NCBI RefSeq assembly: GCF_025153475.1 | Contig: NZ_JANZXA010000002.1 | Location: forward strand, 248,001-312,000 | Origin: Novosphingobium mangrovisedimenti | GTDB lineage: Bacteria; Pseudomonadota; Alphaproteobacteria; Sphingomonadales; Sphingomonadaceae | Direction of reading: 5' to 3' | Length of the DNA: 64,000 nucleotides | Shown: positions 43,521 through 52,302 of the stretch, one piece after another | How positions within the stretch are numbered: the first letter of the stretch is position 1 | Layout: each line of letters begins with the position of its first letter | Notes under the pieces: generated by a model | What the model was told of the DNA's origin: nothing | The model's database searches: none | Seen by the model: only the letters and a program-made list of their open reading frames with translations | Translations under genes and position numbers: made by a program

Positions 43521-44777
43521 TCAGGCCGGCACGACGGCCGGCCCCTCCACCTTGGGCCCGGTCGCACCGTAGAGCCCCAGGACGATCGCCACCACGAAGA
43601 AGCCCGTGATCGCACTGATCGCAAGGTCGTAGCTGCCGGTCATCGAGAATACCCTGGCCGAGCCGACCACGCCGAGTGCAATGAAAGGCAGCCCGATGAG
43701 CGTATTGAGGCCGAAACCACGGCTGTAGCTTGCCTGTCCGAAAGTATCCGAAAGCCCGCGCCCCAGCGTCGGGATCGCGCCCGCACCGTGCATGCCTATC
43801 AGGCCGATCACGATCGCGGCGACGGTGAAGGGCGGGTGCTGCAGCAGGATCAGCCACAGGACCGCGCAGTTGAACCCGATCAGCGCCAGCGAGCGCCCGC
43901 CGCCCAGCTTGTCGGCCACCCAGCCGAACAGCACCGAGCCCGCGATCCCGACCAGCGACATGATCGACTGCAACAGCGCCGCCTCCGGCCGCGAAAAGCC
44001 CCAGGACACGCCCATCGGCACGAGCAGCGAACCCAGCAGCACCGAACTGGTCATGCTGGCAATGCCCGCCAGGCACAGCGCCCAGAAGCGCGGGCGGGCA
44101 AGCAACTGGCCGATCGAGAAGGAGCCGTCCGCGGTACGCTTTTCCGCCGGTTCGGGCGCCAGCGTTTCGTCATGGCTGGGCGGGTGGTCCACCGTCAGCA
44201 GAATCAGCGGCACCAGCAGCACCGCCGCGATCGTGCCGATCGCCGCATAGAGCGTAGTGGGCGCGTAATGTCCCAGCGCCCGCTCCAGGGTCCAGGGCAC
44301 GATGGCGATCACCACCGGCAGGTGCACGATGCCCAGTGCCAGGCCGCGATTGCGATGGAACCATCGCGTCACCAGCGTCGCCGGCCCGATCGAACCGGCC
44401 AGGCTCATCGCCGGCCCGAAGCACAGGCCATAGGCGATCAGGTAGAAGGCATAGCTGTTGGTGAAAGCCAGCAGGAAGTACCCCGCCACGGTCAGCAGCG
44501 CGCCGACCATCAACAGCAGACGCAGCGAAAAACGGGCGATCAACACGCCGACGAACGGCGCAAGGATGGATGAGCCCACCAGCACCAGCGGAATGCCGAT
44601 GGCGGCCTCCTCGCCGCTGACACCGAGCCGCTGCTCGATCGAGGCCAGCATGAGGCCGAAAGAGCCCATGATCGTGCCGATGACGATATTGTGCGAAACC
44701 CCCGCGATCACGCCCATGCGCACGGCAAGGGGGTGGTTCGGAGCATCGCCTTCAGGAACGGCTGGGGAATGGGCCAA
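43521..44777 (-). CDS. MFS transporter
   Basis: Major facilitator protein with about 12 membrane segments (418 residues from TTG 44777). The start is chosen for the ribosome site GGGAGAGA before the TTG; a frame 24 codons longer also begins with TTG. Features: NIVIGTIMGSFGLMLASIEQRLGVSGEEAAIGIPL in helix 1-2, WFHRNRGLALGI, and FGWVADKLGGGRSLALIG between halves. It resembles the monocarboxylate/OFA-like branch, but the substrate cannot be told. Transcribed away from the PilZ gene region. Confidence 0.85.
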   Translation of the reverse strand: MAHSPAVPEGDAPNHPLAVRMGVIAGVSHNIVIGTIMGSFGLMLASIEQRLGVSGEEAAIGIPLVLVGSSILAPFVGVLIARFSLRLLLMVGALLTVAGYFLLAFTNSYAFYLIAYGLCFGPAMSLAGSIGPATLVTRWFHRNRGLALGIVHLPVVIAIVPWTLERALGHYAPTTLYAAIGTIAAVLLVPLILLTVDHPPSHDETLAPEPAEKRTADGSFSIGQLLARPRFWALCLAGIASMTSSVLLGSLLVPMGVSWGFSRPEAALLQSIMSLVGIAGSVLFGWVADKLGGGRSLALIGFNCAVLWLILLQHPPFTVAAIVIGLIGMHGAGAIPTLGRGLSDTFGQASYSRGFGLNTLIGLPFIALGVVGSARVFSMTGSYDLAISAITGFFVVAIVLGLYGATGPKVEGPAVVPA

Positions 44778-44997
44778 GTCTCTCTCCCGATGTGTTCTGT
44801 GAGCCGGTCTGGACGCCGGTTGTATACGATCGGGGAGTGTGAGGCGCAAAAGCCAGCTTGGCCAGCACTATTTCGTCACGTGTGCGAGAATTCGCATGTG
44901 CGACATTTTCACGTCGGCGCTTGCGGCTGGACGATAGTGCGGGAACCGTGCGGAACGCACGTTGGAGATCCTCGGGCCCGAAGGCAACAGCGGGCCT

Positions 44998-45321
44998 TCA
45001 GGCCCGTTGCCGAGGCAGTCCGGCCCGGTGGATACTGGCGAGATGGTCGACGACCGGGCCGTAGATCGGCCGATCGAACTCGACTCCCGAAAGGTCACCT
45101 CTGATCCAGCGGACCACGCCCGACAGGCCTTCCATCCCGTCCGCCTTCAGCACCACGCGCGCACCAACCCTGAAGAAGATACCGCGCATCCGCACGCGGC
45201 ACCCGCCTTCGGAAATATCCGAAACCTCGCCTGTGTCGCGCAAGCCGCTTTGGGTGCGGCATTGCACGGCCATCGATATCGGCCGCCGGACAGAACGCCT
45301 GCGAGAGATGGGGCGAAACAT
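44998..45321 (-). CDS. PilZ domain protein
   Basis: A 107-residue single-domain c-di-GMP receptor. The ligand motifs are present: an Arg-rich N-terminal stretch RRRSVRRP (RxxxR-like) and DISEGGCRVRM (D/NxSxxG), followed by beta-barrel strands (GARVVLKADGMEGLSGVVRWIRGDLSGVEFDRPI). It probably links the c-di-GMP enzymes of this genome to an output. A GC hairpin (44975-44996) follows its stop but lacks a T-run. Confidence 0.88.
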   Translation of the reverse strand: MFRPISRRRSVRRPISMAVQCRTQSGLRDTGEVSDISEGGCRVRMRGIFFRVGARVVLKADGMEGLSGVVRWIRGDLSGVEFDRPIYGPVVDHLASIHRAGLPRQRA

Positions 45322-45407
45322 GGGGCCGAATGTGACAGAAACTGGTTAATCATGATTTAACCACGCGGCTGGCGGTCCATGTCCGGCCCCGGGCCGGGCC
45401 CCGCTCC

Positions 45408-46484
45408 CTAGTCTGCGGGACGCAGCATCGCCTCGCGCAACCGGGCCAGATCGGCATCGCTGAACCCGAGAACCTGCTTCATGTAGCCAGCCGAGCCGCC
45501 ATAGGTAGCATCGAGGTAGGTGAAGAACTGCACCAGATGCGATTGTCCGCTCGGCGCATAGAGCGGCTCCGCCCTGGCGTCCTCGTCCTTATAGGACTTG
45601 GCATAGTGCTGCGCGATCGGGTTGTTCGGATAGTCCGCCGGATCGTACCGCGGCATCTCCCAATAGGGCCGCCGCAGCGCGGTCGAGAGGTGATAGTCGG
45701 CCAGGATCGTCTCGCGATCGACCCCCAGCATGTCGTAGAGCAGCGCGGTGGCGACGCCCGTGCGGTCCTGCCCGGCGGAGCAGTGATAGAGCACAGCGCC
45801 CTGCCCGTCCTCGCCCGCCGTCATGATCCGGCGGTAGAGCGAGCGGTATTGCGGCGCGAGCAGCTTCTCCATGCCTTCGTAGATGTGCTCGCCCTTGCGC
45901 GCCATCATCGGCCCCATCAGTACCTTGATGGAATAGTCATTGGATACGAACAGCGCGCCTTCGCGGTCGTCGATCGTATCGGGATTGATCTCGCGCTCCT
46001 CCAGCGAGCGCAAGTCCACCACGGTGCCGATATGGAGCTGGTCGACAAGGCCAAGATCGGCGGGCGTCAACATCGGCTCCGCGCCGGAACGGAACACCTT
46101 GCCCCAGCGCACGACCATGCCGTCCTTCGTCACGTAGCCGCCGATGTCGCGAAAATTGCTACCCTGCTCCAGCGTCAGCGCCCGTTCGGCGGCAACGTGG
46201 GTCGTGCCCCCGGCCGTCTTCAGGATGACGTACCTGCGCTCCGAACCCGGCAGCACGATCTCCAGTTTGCGCGCCTTCGTCTTGTCGGCGACGAGGCTGT
46301 CGGACGCATCGAGCCGGGTATCCGCACTGAGCCAGACCGACACCGGCGCTGCCCCCTCGCGGTCGAGTTCGACATGCCCGGCATCGAGACGGATGACTGT
46401 GGCCAGTTCGCGGGCCTGGGCACCCGGGGCGGCCAGCGCCACAAGCCCCGCAAGGGCAAGAGCACCGGAAAAGACAATACGCAT
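45408..46484 (-). CDS. Secreted tyrosine/serine phosphatase-like protein
   Basis: A 358-residue exported phosphatase (ProteinTyr phosphatase Y_phosphatase3/lipid phosphatase type). The signal peptide (about 1-24, ending AQA) is followed by a small N-terminal domain, then SNFRDIGGY, VFRSGAEPMLTPADLGLV, and the catalytic loop HCSAGQDRTG at about 234-243 with nucleophile Cys and Arg. ATG 46484 follows GGGAGA. A longer frame (14 codons) exists. Substrate is unknown: protein, phosphoinositide or other phosphoester. Confidence 0.88.
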   Translation of the reverse strand: MRIVFSGALALAGLVALAAPGAQARELATVIRLDAGHVELDREGAAPVSVWLSADTRLDASDSLVADKTKARKLEIVLPGSERRYVILKTAGGTTHVAAERALTLEQGSNFRDIGGYVTKDGMVVRWGKVFRSGAEPMLTPADLGLVDQLHIGTVVDLRSLEEREINPDTIDDREGALFVSNDYSIKVLMGPMMARKGEHIYEGMEKLLAPQYRSLYRRIMTAGEDGQGAVLYHCSAGQDRTGVATALLYDMLGVDRETILADYHLSTALRRPYWEMPRYDPADYPNNPIAQHYAKSYKDEDARAEPLYAPSGQSHLVQFFTYLDATYGGSAGYMKQVLGFSDADLARLREAMLRPAD

Positions 46485-46749
46485 CGGCTGTATCTCCCAT
46501 TCATGCCACGGTGCCTGCAAAGGCACTCTGCTTCGTTCGCGATAGCCTAGTCCTGGTTCATGACGCTAATGAGCCGCCCGCCTTCCCGCCGCCGCGATAT
46601 TCATGCGGTGCGATCGGTCATGCCGGGCCGCGCTGGACCAAAGGCCGCGCGCACCTGGCTGCACGTGCAAATTCCAGGCTGAAGACGGTCTGCTTCTTGG
46701 CTGCGCTTGCGATGGATTGGATGACCGAAATGTCGGGGGGAGCGGACAT

Positions 46750-47067
46750 TTAGTCCGACCAAAAACCCCAGCCATCCGCACGTCCGTTGTGCCGATTTGC
46801 TAGCGTCCCGAGCAAATCTTCCGTTTCGGTAATCTGAGCGCAGCTAGGCGTCATCACCTTCGACACCGTCACGTCCAAATCGTCCATGTCAGCGTCGGTC
46901 GTATTCACTGCAGCAAAGCCCGCTTCCGAGCAGGCTTGAATGAAATTGTGCGCGTCGCGTTCAGTTGTAAAAACATGCGAGAAGTCAACAGTTCGTTCGA
47001 CGTCCAAATCAACGCCTCGATTCCTCATTCCGCGAAGCACTTCCGCATTTTCATCAAAGAATGTCAC
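46750..47067 (-). CDS. RraB-like (RNase E regulator) family protein
   Basis: About 105 residues from GTG 47067. FDENAEVLRGMRNRGVDL, RTVDFSHVFTTERDAHNFIQACSEAGF, and the end GRADGWGFWSD fit the RraB family, whose E. coli member binds RNase E and inhibits it; the ending is the family DGWGxY motif. A shorter start at ATG 47028 is also possible; no good ribosome site is seen for either. GC content is lower than in the flanking genes. The usual RraB N-terminal Asp/Glu segment is shortened. Function in sphingomonads not established. Confidence 0.6.
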   Translation of the reverse strand: MTFFDENAEVLRGMRNRGVDLDVERTVDFSHVFTTERDAHNFIQACSEAGFAAVNTTDADMDDLDVTVSKVMTPSCAQITETEDLLGTLANRHNGRADGWGFWSD

Positions 47068-47173
47068 GACGTGAGATTGCCAGCGTAGCTCAACGTCCGC
47101 AATGTCGGCGTGTCCGGAAAGGCCGCTTATACGCAAGAATGGCCAATAGCTGCCATGGGGGCACGCGCCCGGA

Positions 47174-48658
47174 TTAGTCCGCGAACATCCCAGCGTGCTG
47201 TTCGCGCAGCAGCTTTTTCTGGATCTTGCCCATGGTGTTGCGCGGCAGCGCGTCCATGGTGAGGATCGCCTTGGGCACCTTGAAGGCGGCAAGGTCCTTG
47301 CGCATCGCCTCGCGCACGGCCTCGGCATCGAAATCGCCGATGGGCTTGACCACCGCGACCACCGCTTCGCCGAAATCGGGATGCGGCACGCCGATCACCG
47401 CTGCTTCGGCCACGTCTTCCCGATCGTCCAGCAGCGCCTCGACTTCGGCGGGATAGACGTTGAGCCCGCCCGAGATGATCAGGTCCTTCTCGCGCCCGAC
47501 GAGCTGGACGTAGCCGTCGCTGTCGATGAAGCCCATGTCGCCGGTGATGAAATAGCCGTCGGGCCGGAACTCGGCCGCGGTCTTTTCGGGCATCTGCCAG
47601 TAGCCCTTGAAGACGTTGGGGCCTTTCACCTCGACAATGCCGACCTCGCCCTGCGGCAGGACCTTGCCCGTCTCGAACTCGGCAATGCGCAGCGACACGC
47701 CGGGCAGCGGCGGGCCGACATAGCCCGCACGGCGCTCGCCCTCATAGGGGTTCGAGGTCAGCATGCCGGTTTCGGTCATGCCGTAGCGTTCGAGCACGCG
47801 GTGCCCGCAGCGATCCTCGAAAGCGCGGTGGATGTCGGCCGAAAGCGGAGCGGAGCCGGAAATGAACAGCCGCATGTTGGCCGCGCTCTCGCGGGTAAAG
47901 GCGGGATCGCCCAGCAGGCGGATATAGAACGTCGGCACGCCCATCAGCACCGTGCTGTCCGCCATCAGTTCGATCACGCGGCCGCTCTCGAACCTGGGCA
48001 GGAACACCATGGAAGCGCCCGAGAACAGCACGCAGTGGACCGCGATGAACAGCCCGTGGACGTGGAAGATCGGCAGCGCGTGGATCAGCCGGTCCTGCGG
48101 CGTGAAGCGCCAGAAATCGATCAGCATCTCGCCGTTGGAGGCCAGATTGTCCTGCGTCAGCATCGCCCCCTTGGGCTTGCCGGTCGTGCCCGAGGTATAG
48201 AGGATCGCGGCCACATCGTCGCCCGCACGCGGCACCGGCGGCGCTTCGGGTTCGGGCAGGTCGACAAAAAGCCCGGCCAGCGTCGTCACCTGCATGGCCC
48301 CGCCGCCGATCCGCCCGAACAGCTCCACCGATTGATCGCGGCACACCGCCAGCACCGGCGTTGCATCGGTGGCGAAATAGTCGAGTTCGCTCTCGGTATA
48401 GTCCACGTTGAGCGGCAGATAGATCGCGCCAGCCCGGATCGTCGCGAAATAGAGGATCAGCGTCTCGACGTTCTTGTCGGTCTGCACCAGCACCCGCTCG
48501 CCCGGCGCGACGCCCAGCGCCTGCAACCTGCCCGCCAGCCGCCCGGCCATCGCCTCGATCTCGCCATAGGTCCAGGCGCGCGTGCCGTCCTCGACGAGGA
48601 CCTTGTCGGCGAAACGCCCGAAACTCTGCGCAAATCGTGAATAGAGATCGCCTGCCAC
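47174..48658 (-). CDS. Malonyl-CoA synthetase-like AMP-binding enzyme
   Basis: ANL-family ligase that activates a carboxylic acid to its CoA thioester through an AMP intermediate. 494 residues from GTG 48658, with GGGGAGAGG upstream. Motifs: YTSGTTGKPKGAMLT (P-loop), ERYGMTETGMLTSNPYEGERRAG, GYFITGDMGFIDSDGYVQLVGREKDLIISGG, and the catalytic Lys in RNTMGKIQKKLLRE. The layout matches MatB-type malonyl/methylmalonyl-CoA synthetases, but substrate specificity is inferred. Confidence 0.85.
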   Translation of the reverse strand: MAGDLYSRFAQSFGRFADKVLVEDGTRAWTYGEIEAMAGRLAGRLQALGVAPGERVLVQTDKNVETLILYFATIRAGAIYLPLNVDYTESELDYFATDATPVLAVCRDQSVELFGRIGGGAMQVTTLAGLFVDLPEPEAPPVPRAGDDVAAILYTSGTTGKPKGAMLTQDNLASNGEMLIDFWRFTPQDRLIHALPIFHVHGLFIAVHCVLFSGASMVFLPRFESGRVIELMADSTVLMGVPTFYIRLLGDPAFTRESAANMRLFISGSAPLSADIHRAFEDRCGHRVLERYGMTETGMLTSNPYEGERRAGYVGPPLPGVSLRIAEFETGKVLPQGEVGIVEVKGPNVFKGYWQMPEKTAAEFRPDGYFITGDMGFIDSDGYVQLVGREKDLIISGGLNVYPAEVEALLDDREDVAEAAVIGVPHPDFGEAVVAVVKPIGDFDAEAVREAMRKDLAAFKVPKAILTMDALPRNTMGKIQKKLLREQHAGMFAD

Positions 48659-48836
48659 GTCGTGTCCTCTCCCCGGGCCATACCGGCGCATCCCTTGCGC
48701 ACGCCGCTCGAAACCGTCCCCGCCAGCCCGCGCGCCGGGCAGGATGAGGACGGACCCCGCGATAATGCAGATCGCGCGGCGCGGCAATTGACGCAAAGTG
48801 GGTTCAATGATGCGCGCGATGCGGTAACGATGGGGC

Positions 48837-49943
48837 ATGGACGAAGTCGGCGCGATCGTTGTGGGGGCAGGCGTGGTGGGCCTTGCGATCGGGCGCGCGC
48901 TGGCGATGGCCGGCCACGAAGTGATGATCCTCGAGCGCGAGGCGCAGTTCGGCACGGTCACCTCCTCGCGCAACAGCGGGGTGATCCATGCCGGGCTCTA
49001 CTATCCCGACGGCTCGCTGAAAGCCCAGCTCTGCGTCGAGGGGCGCCACCTGCTCTACGATTTCTGCGAAAGGCGCGACGTCGACCACCGCCGCTGCGGC
49101 AAGCTGATCATCGCCGCTAGCGAAGAGGAATTTCCGGCGCTCGATGCGGTGATGGCGCGCGGGGCCAGTGCCGGGGTCGACGATCTCGTGCGGATCAGCC
49201 CCGAAGAGGCCCGCGCGATCGAACCCGCGCTGACATGCGCGGGGGCCATCCACTCGCCCTCGACCGGCATCGTCGACCAGCACGGCCTGATGCTGGCGCT
49301 GCTCGGCGAGGCCGAGGCACACGGAGCAATGCTGGTGTGCGATACGCCAGTCGATGCCATCACCAGAAACGGGGCATGCTGGACGGTACAAGCCGGCGAG
49401 ACGCAGCTGGCAACCCCAATCCTCGTCAATGCCGCCGGGCTCGGTGCACAGGCATTGGCACGTACGATCGAGGCCCTCGATCCCGAACTGGTGCCACCGC
49501 TGTTCCTCGCGAAAGGGTGCTACTTCTCCTACGCCGGGCGCGCGCCCTTCACGCACCTGATCTATCCGGTGCCCGGGCCGGCCAGCCTCGGCACCCATTT
49601 CACCCTCGATCTGGGCGGACAGGCGCGCTTCGGGCCCGACATCCACTGGGTCGATGCGATCGACTACACCGTCGATCCCGCCCTGAAGCCCGAATTCCTG
49701 GCCGCCGCACGCCGGATCTGGCCCGATGCCGAGGAAGAACGGCTGCAGCCCGCCTACGCCGGCATCCGCCCCAAGCTGGCCGGCCCGGGAATGGCGACCG
49801 CCGACTTCATGCTGCAGGACGAGACAACCCATGGCCTGCCCGGCCTCGTCAACCTGTTCGGCATCGAATCGCCGGGCCTCACCTCCTCGCTGGCGATTGC
49901 CGAGCGGGTGGCCGCGATGATCGGCACGCGTCCGCACCGCTGA
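48837..49943 (+). CDS. FAD-dependent oxidoreductase (L-2-hydroxyglutarate oxidase-like)
   Basis: DAO-type flavoenzyme of 368 residues. N-terminal Rossmann motif VVGAGVVGLAIGRALA (about 8-23), then SSRNSGVIHAGLYYPDGSLKAQLCVEG, the typical LhgO segment, and PILVNAAGLGAQ near the middle. C-terminal GIESPGLTSSLAIAE closes the FAD fold. No signal peptide. Related enzymes oxidise 2-hydroxyglutarate or similar 2-hydroxyacids; exact substrate not known. Divergent from the synthetase gene. Confidence 0.85.
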   Translation: MDEVGAIVVGAGVVGLAIGRALAMAGHEVMILEREAQFGTVTSSRNSGVIHAGLYYPDGSLKAQLCVEGRHLLYDFCERRDVDHRRCGKLIIAASEEEFPALDAVMARGASAGVDDLVRISPEEARAIEPALTCAGAIHSPSTGIVDQHGLMLALLGEAEAHGAMLVCDTPVDAITRNGACWTVQAGETQLATPILVNAAGLGAQALARTIEALDPELVPPLFLAKGCYFSYAGRAPFTHLIYPVPGPASLGTHFTLDLGGQARFGPDIHWVDAIDYTVDPALKPEFLAAARRIWPDAEEERLQPAYAGIRPKLAGPGMATADFMLQDETTHGLPGLVNLFGIESPGLTSSLAIAERVAAMIGTRPHR

Positions 49944-50071
49944 CGGCCGCAAGGGCCCGAGAGGAGCACCTTCGAACCCAAACGGGTTCGCAAGGCCGAC
50001 CGGCCGCCCGAGCTTATGCGAGGAAAGCCAAGGCGACGGATGTCGCCGCCCGGCGCTTGAGGGAAAAATAA

Positions 50072-50148
50072 TGGCGCGCCCGGCAGGGTTCGAACCTGCG
50101 ACCCCAAGCTTAGAAGGCTCGTGCTCTATCCAGCTGAGCTACGGGCGC
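50072..50148 (-). tRNA. tRNA-Arg (anticodon TCT)
   Basis: 77 bases including an encoded CCA. Seven-base-pair acceptor stem (GCGCCCG/CGGGCGC), D arm GCTC-AGCTGGATA-GAGC, anticodon loop CTTCTAA giving TCT, T arm GCAGG-TTCGAAC-CCTGC. The sequence after CCA is T-rich (TTATTTTTCCC), consistent with termination. Confidence 0.97.
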
Positions 50149-50248
50149 GCGCCCGGCCTCCCATAGCGTGGTTCAGGCCGTGCGCAAACCGCGAGAAGCC
50201 AGCAACTTGTGCTTTGCGCACATCGCCTAGGCAGGTTACCCAAGCGGC

Positions 50249-51043
50249 ATGAGCGATCAGCACCTCTCCCGCATCCACGGCAAGGCCGGCGCGCGGCGCC
50301 ATTTCCGCTATTTCGACTACCTGATGGTCGCCTTCGTGGTGATCCTGCTGCTGTCGAACCTGATCGGCGCGGCCAAGCAGGCGCAGATAGAACTGCCGCT
50401 GGTGGGCACCTTCACGTTCGGCGCGGGCGTGCTGTTCTTCCCGATCTCCTACATCATCGGCGACGTGATGACCGAGGTCTATGGCTATGCCAACGCGCGC
50501 CGCTGTATCTGGGCGGGCTTCTTCGGTCTGCTGTTCATGGTGCTGATGAGCGCGGTCGTGGTCTATATCCCGGCCAACCCGGAATGGGCGATCGCGTCTG
50601 CCACCTACACGATCAACGGCCAGCAGGTGACCGCACCCAACCAGGCGGCCTACTATTCGATCTTCGGCCAGACGCCGCGCATCGTTCTCGCCTCGCTGGT
50701 CGCGTTCTGGGCGGGCGAGTTCGTCAATTCCTTCGTGCTGGCGCGGATGAAGGTGATGACCGGGGGCAAGTACCTGTGGATGCGCACGATCGGATCGACG
50801 GTCTTCGGCGAAGGTGTGGACAGCGCGCTGTTCTATCCGCTCGCCTTCCTCGGCGCGCCGGGCTTCACGCCGGAACTGATCATCACGCTGTCGCTGACCC
50901 AGTGGACCATCAAGACGCTGTGGGAAGCGGTGCTGACGCCGTTCACTTACCTCATTGTCGGCTTCCTCAAGCGGCGCGAGGGCGTGGACGTCTACGACGA
51001 CGACGTGGACTTCTCGCCCTTTGCCAAGACCGACGCGGTGTGA
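50249..51043 (+). CDS. Queuosine precursor transporter (YhhQ/VUT family)
   Basis: Inner-membrane importer of the queuosine precursor preQ0/preQ1 (COG1738). The 264-residue protein has about six membrane segments and the family blocks FGAGVLFFPISYIIGDVMTEVYGYANARRCIWAGF and GSTVFGEGVDSALFYPLAF. It starts at ATG 50249 and precedes recF by 47 bases on the same strand. Confidence 0.93.
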   Translation: MSDQHLSRIHGKAGARRHFRYFDYLMVAFVVILLLSNLIGAAKQAQIELPLVGTFTFGAGVLFFPISYIIGDVMTEVYGYANARRCIWAGFFGLLFMVLMSAVVVYIPANPEWAIASATYTINGQQVTAPNQAAYYSIFGQTPRIVLASLVAFWAGEFVNSFVLARMKVMTGGKYLWMRTIGSTVFGEGVDSALFYPLAFLGAPGFTPELIITLSLTQWTIKTLWEAVLTPFTYLIVGFLKRREGVDVYDDDVDFSPFAKTDAV

Positions 51044-51090
51044 TGCTCCTGTGGCCATGACGGCCCGCAGCGGCTAGTCCCGCGCCGACC

Positions 51091-52197
51091 ATGCTCGACC
51101 GCATCCTTCTTTCCCGTTTCCGCAACCACCGCGAGACCGCGGTGGAAGGGACGGCGCAGTTCAACCTGCTGGTGGGAGAGAACGGCGCGGGCAAGACCAA
51201 TGTGCTCGAGGCAATCAGCCTCTTCGCGCCGGGCCGGGGCATGCGGCGCGCGCAGCTGACGGACATGCCGCAGCAGGGCCTCGATGACGGCGGCTTCGCG
51301 ATCAGCGCCTCGCTGGTGCTGCCCGGCGGCGATCCGGTGCGCCTGGGCACGGGTGTCATGGCCGAGCGGCCCGGACGGCGGATCGTGCAGATCAACGGCG
51401 CGGAGGCCCCCGCGGTGCGGCTGGCCGAATGGCTCTCGATCGGCTGGCTGACCCCGGCCATGGACCGCCTCTTCGTGGAAAGCGCGGGCGCGCGGCGGCG
51501 CTTTCTCGACCGGCTGGTGCTGGCCCTGCGGCCCGATCATGCCAGCAACGCCTCGCGGCTGGAAAACGCGCTACGCGAACGCAACCGCCTGCTCTCGGAC
51601 GAGCGTACGCCCGATCCGCACTGGCTTGATGCCATCGAGATGCAGATCGTCGAGGCAGGCGCTGCCGTCGCCGCCGCCCGCGCCGATCTCGTCGCGCGGC
51701 TGGATGCGGCCCTTGCCGGCTTGCCGGATTCGCCCTTTGCCCGCCCCTCGCTCGCCTACCAGCCGGGCGGACCGATCGGCGCCGAGGCGCTCGCCATGGC
51801 GCTGCACGAGGGGCGCGCGCGCGACCGCGCCGCCCAGCGCACGCTCACCGGGCCGCACCGCGACGAACTGGCGGTGACGATGGCGGGCAAGGGCCAACCC
51901 GCCGCCGAATGTTCGACCGGCGAGCAGAAGGCGATGCTGATCGCGATCACGCTCGCCCATTCGCAATTGCTGGAAGGGACCGGCGTGCCCCACGAGGAGG
52001 CCCGCCCGCGCCTGCTGCTGCTCGACGAAGTCGCCGCGCACCTCGATCCCGTCCGGCGCGAGGCGCTGTTCGACCGGTTGCGTGCGGGCTCGGCGCAGGT
52101 CTGGCTGACCGGCACCGAAATCGCCCCGTTCGAGGCAATCGCGCGGGAAGCGGCCGTGTGGGAAGTCAGCGGCGGGACGGTTCGGCGCCTGCCTTAG
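51091..52197 (+). CDS. recF: DNA replication/repair protein RecF
   Basis: SMC-like ATPase of the RecFOR pathway that helps load RecA at gaps. The 368 residues begin MLDRILLSRFRNHRETAVEG; Walker A is GENGAGKTNVLEAI (about 31-44). Also seen are STGEQKAMLIAITLAHS (signature motif) and LLLLDEVAAHLDPVRREALFDRL (Walker B). It is not next to dnaA-dnaN here. ATG 51091. Confidence 0.95.
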   Translation: MLDRILLSRFRNHRETAVEGTAQFNLLVGENGAGKTNVLEAISLFAPGRGMRRAQLTDMPQQGLDDGGFAISASLVLPGGDPVRLGTGVMAERPGRRIVQINGAEAPAVRLAEWLSIGWLTPAMDRLFVESAGARRRFLDRLVLALRPDHASNASRLENALRERNRLLSDERTPDPHWLDAIEMQIVEAGAAVAAARADLVARLDAALAGLPDSPFARPSLAYQPGGPIGAEALAMALHEGRARDRAAQRTLTGPHRDELAVTMAGKGQPAAECSTGEQKAMLIAITLAHSQLLEGTGVPHEEARPRLLLLDEVAAHLDPVRREALFDRLRAGSAQVWLTGTEIAPFEAIAREAAVWEVSGGTVRRLP

Positions 52198-52272
52198 GAT
52201 GTAGATCTGACACCCGCACCTCCGCTTTCGCGGGGGCGACCGGTATCAAACGCAGAGCCCTGCGGAACAAAC

Positions 52273-52292
52273 CCTCCCCGCACGCGGGGAGG
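52273..52292. terminator. Bidirectional hairpin between recF and typA
   Basis: Arms CCTCCCCG and CGGGGAGG with a four-base loop, in the gap between two convergent genes, ten bases past the typA stop. No T-run on either side, so termination is probable but not certain. The upstream 52208-52240 GC-rich stretch resembles other palindromic repeats of this genome. Confidence 0.5.
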
Positions 52293-52302
52293 ATAGCTCG
52301 GC

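Noticed and set aside
46566..46781. Small frame upstream of the RraB-like gene
   Set aside because: No ribosome site, no recognisable composition and poor coding character.
49973..49990. Hairpin CGAACCC-AAAC-GGGTTCG taken as part of a second tRNA
   Set aside because: Only a T-loop-like sequence is present; no acceptor, D or anticodon arms fit around it. It may be a weak terminator after the oxidoreductase gene.
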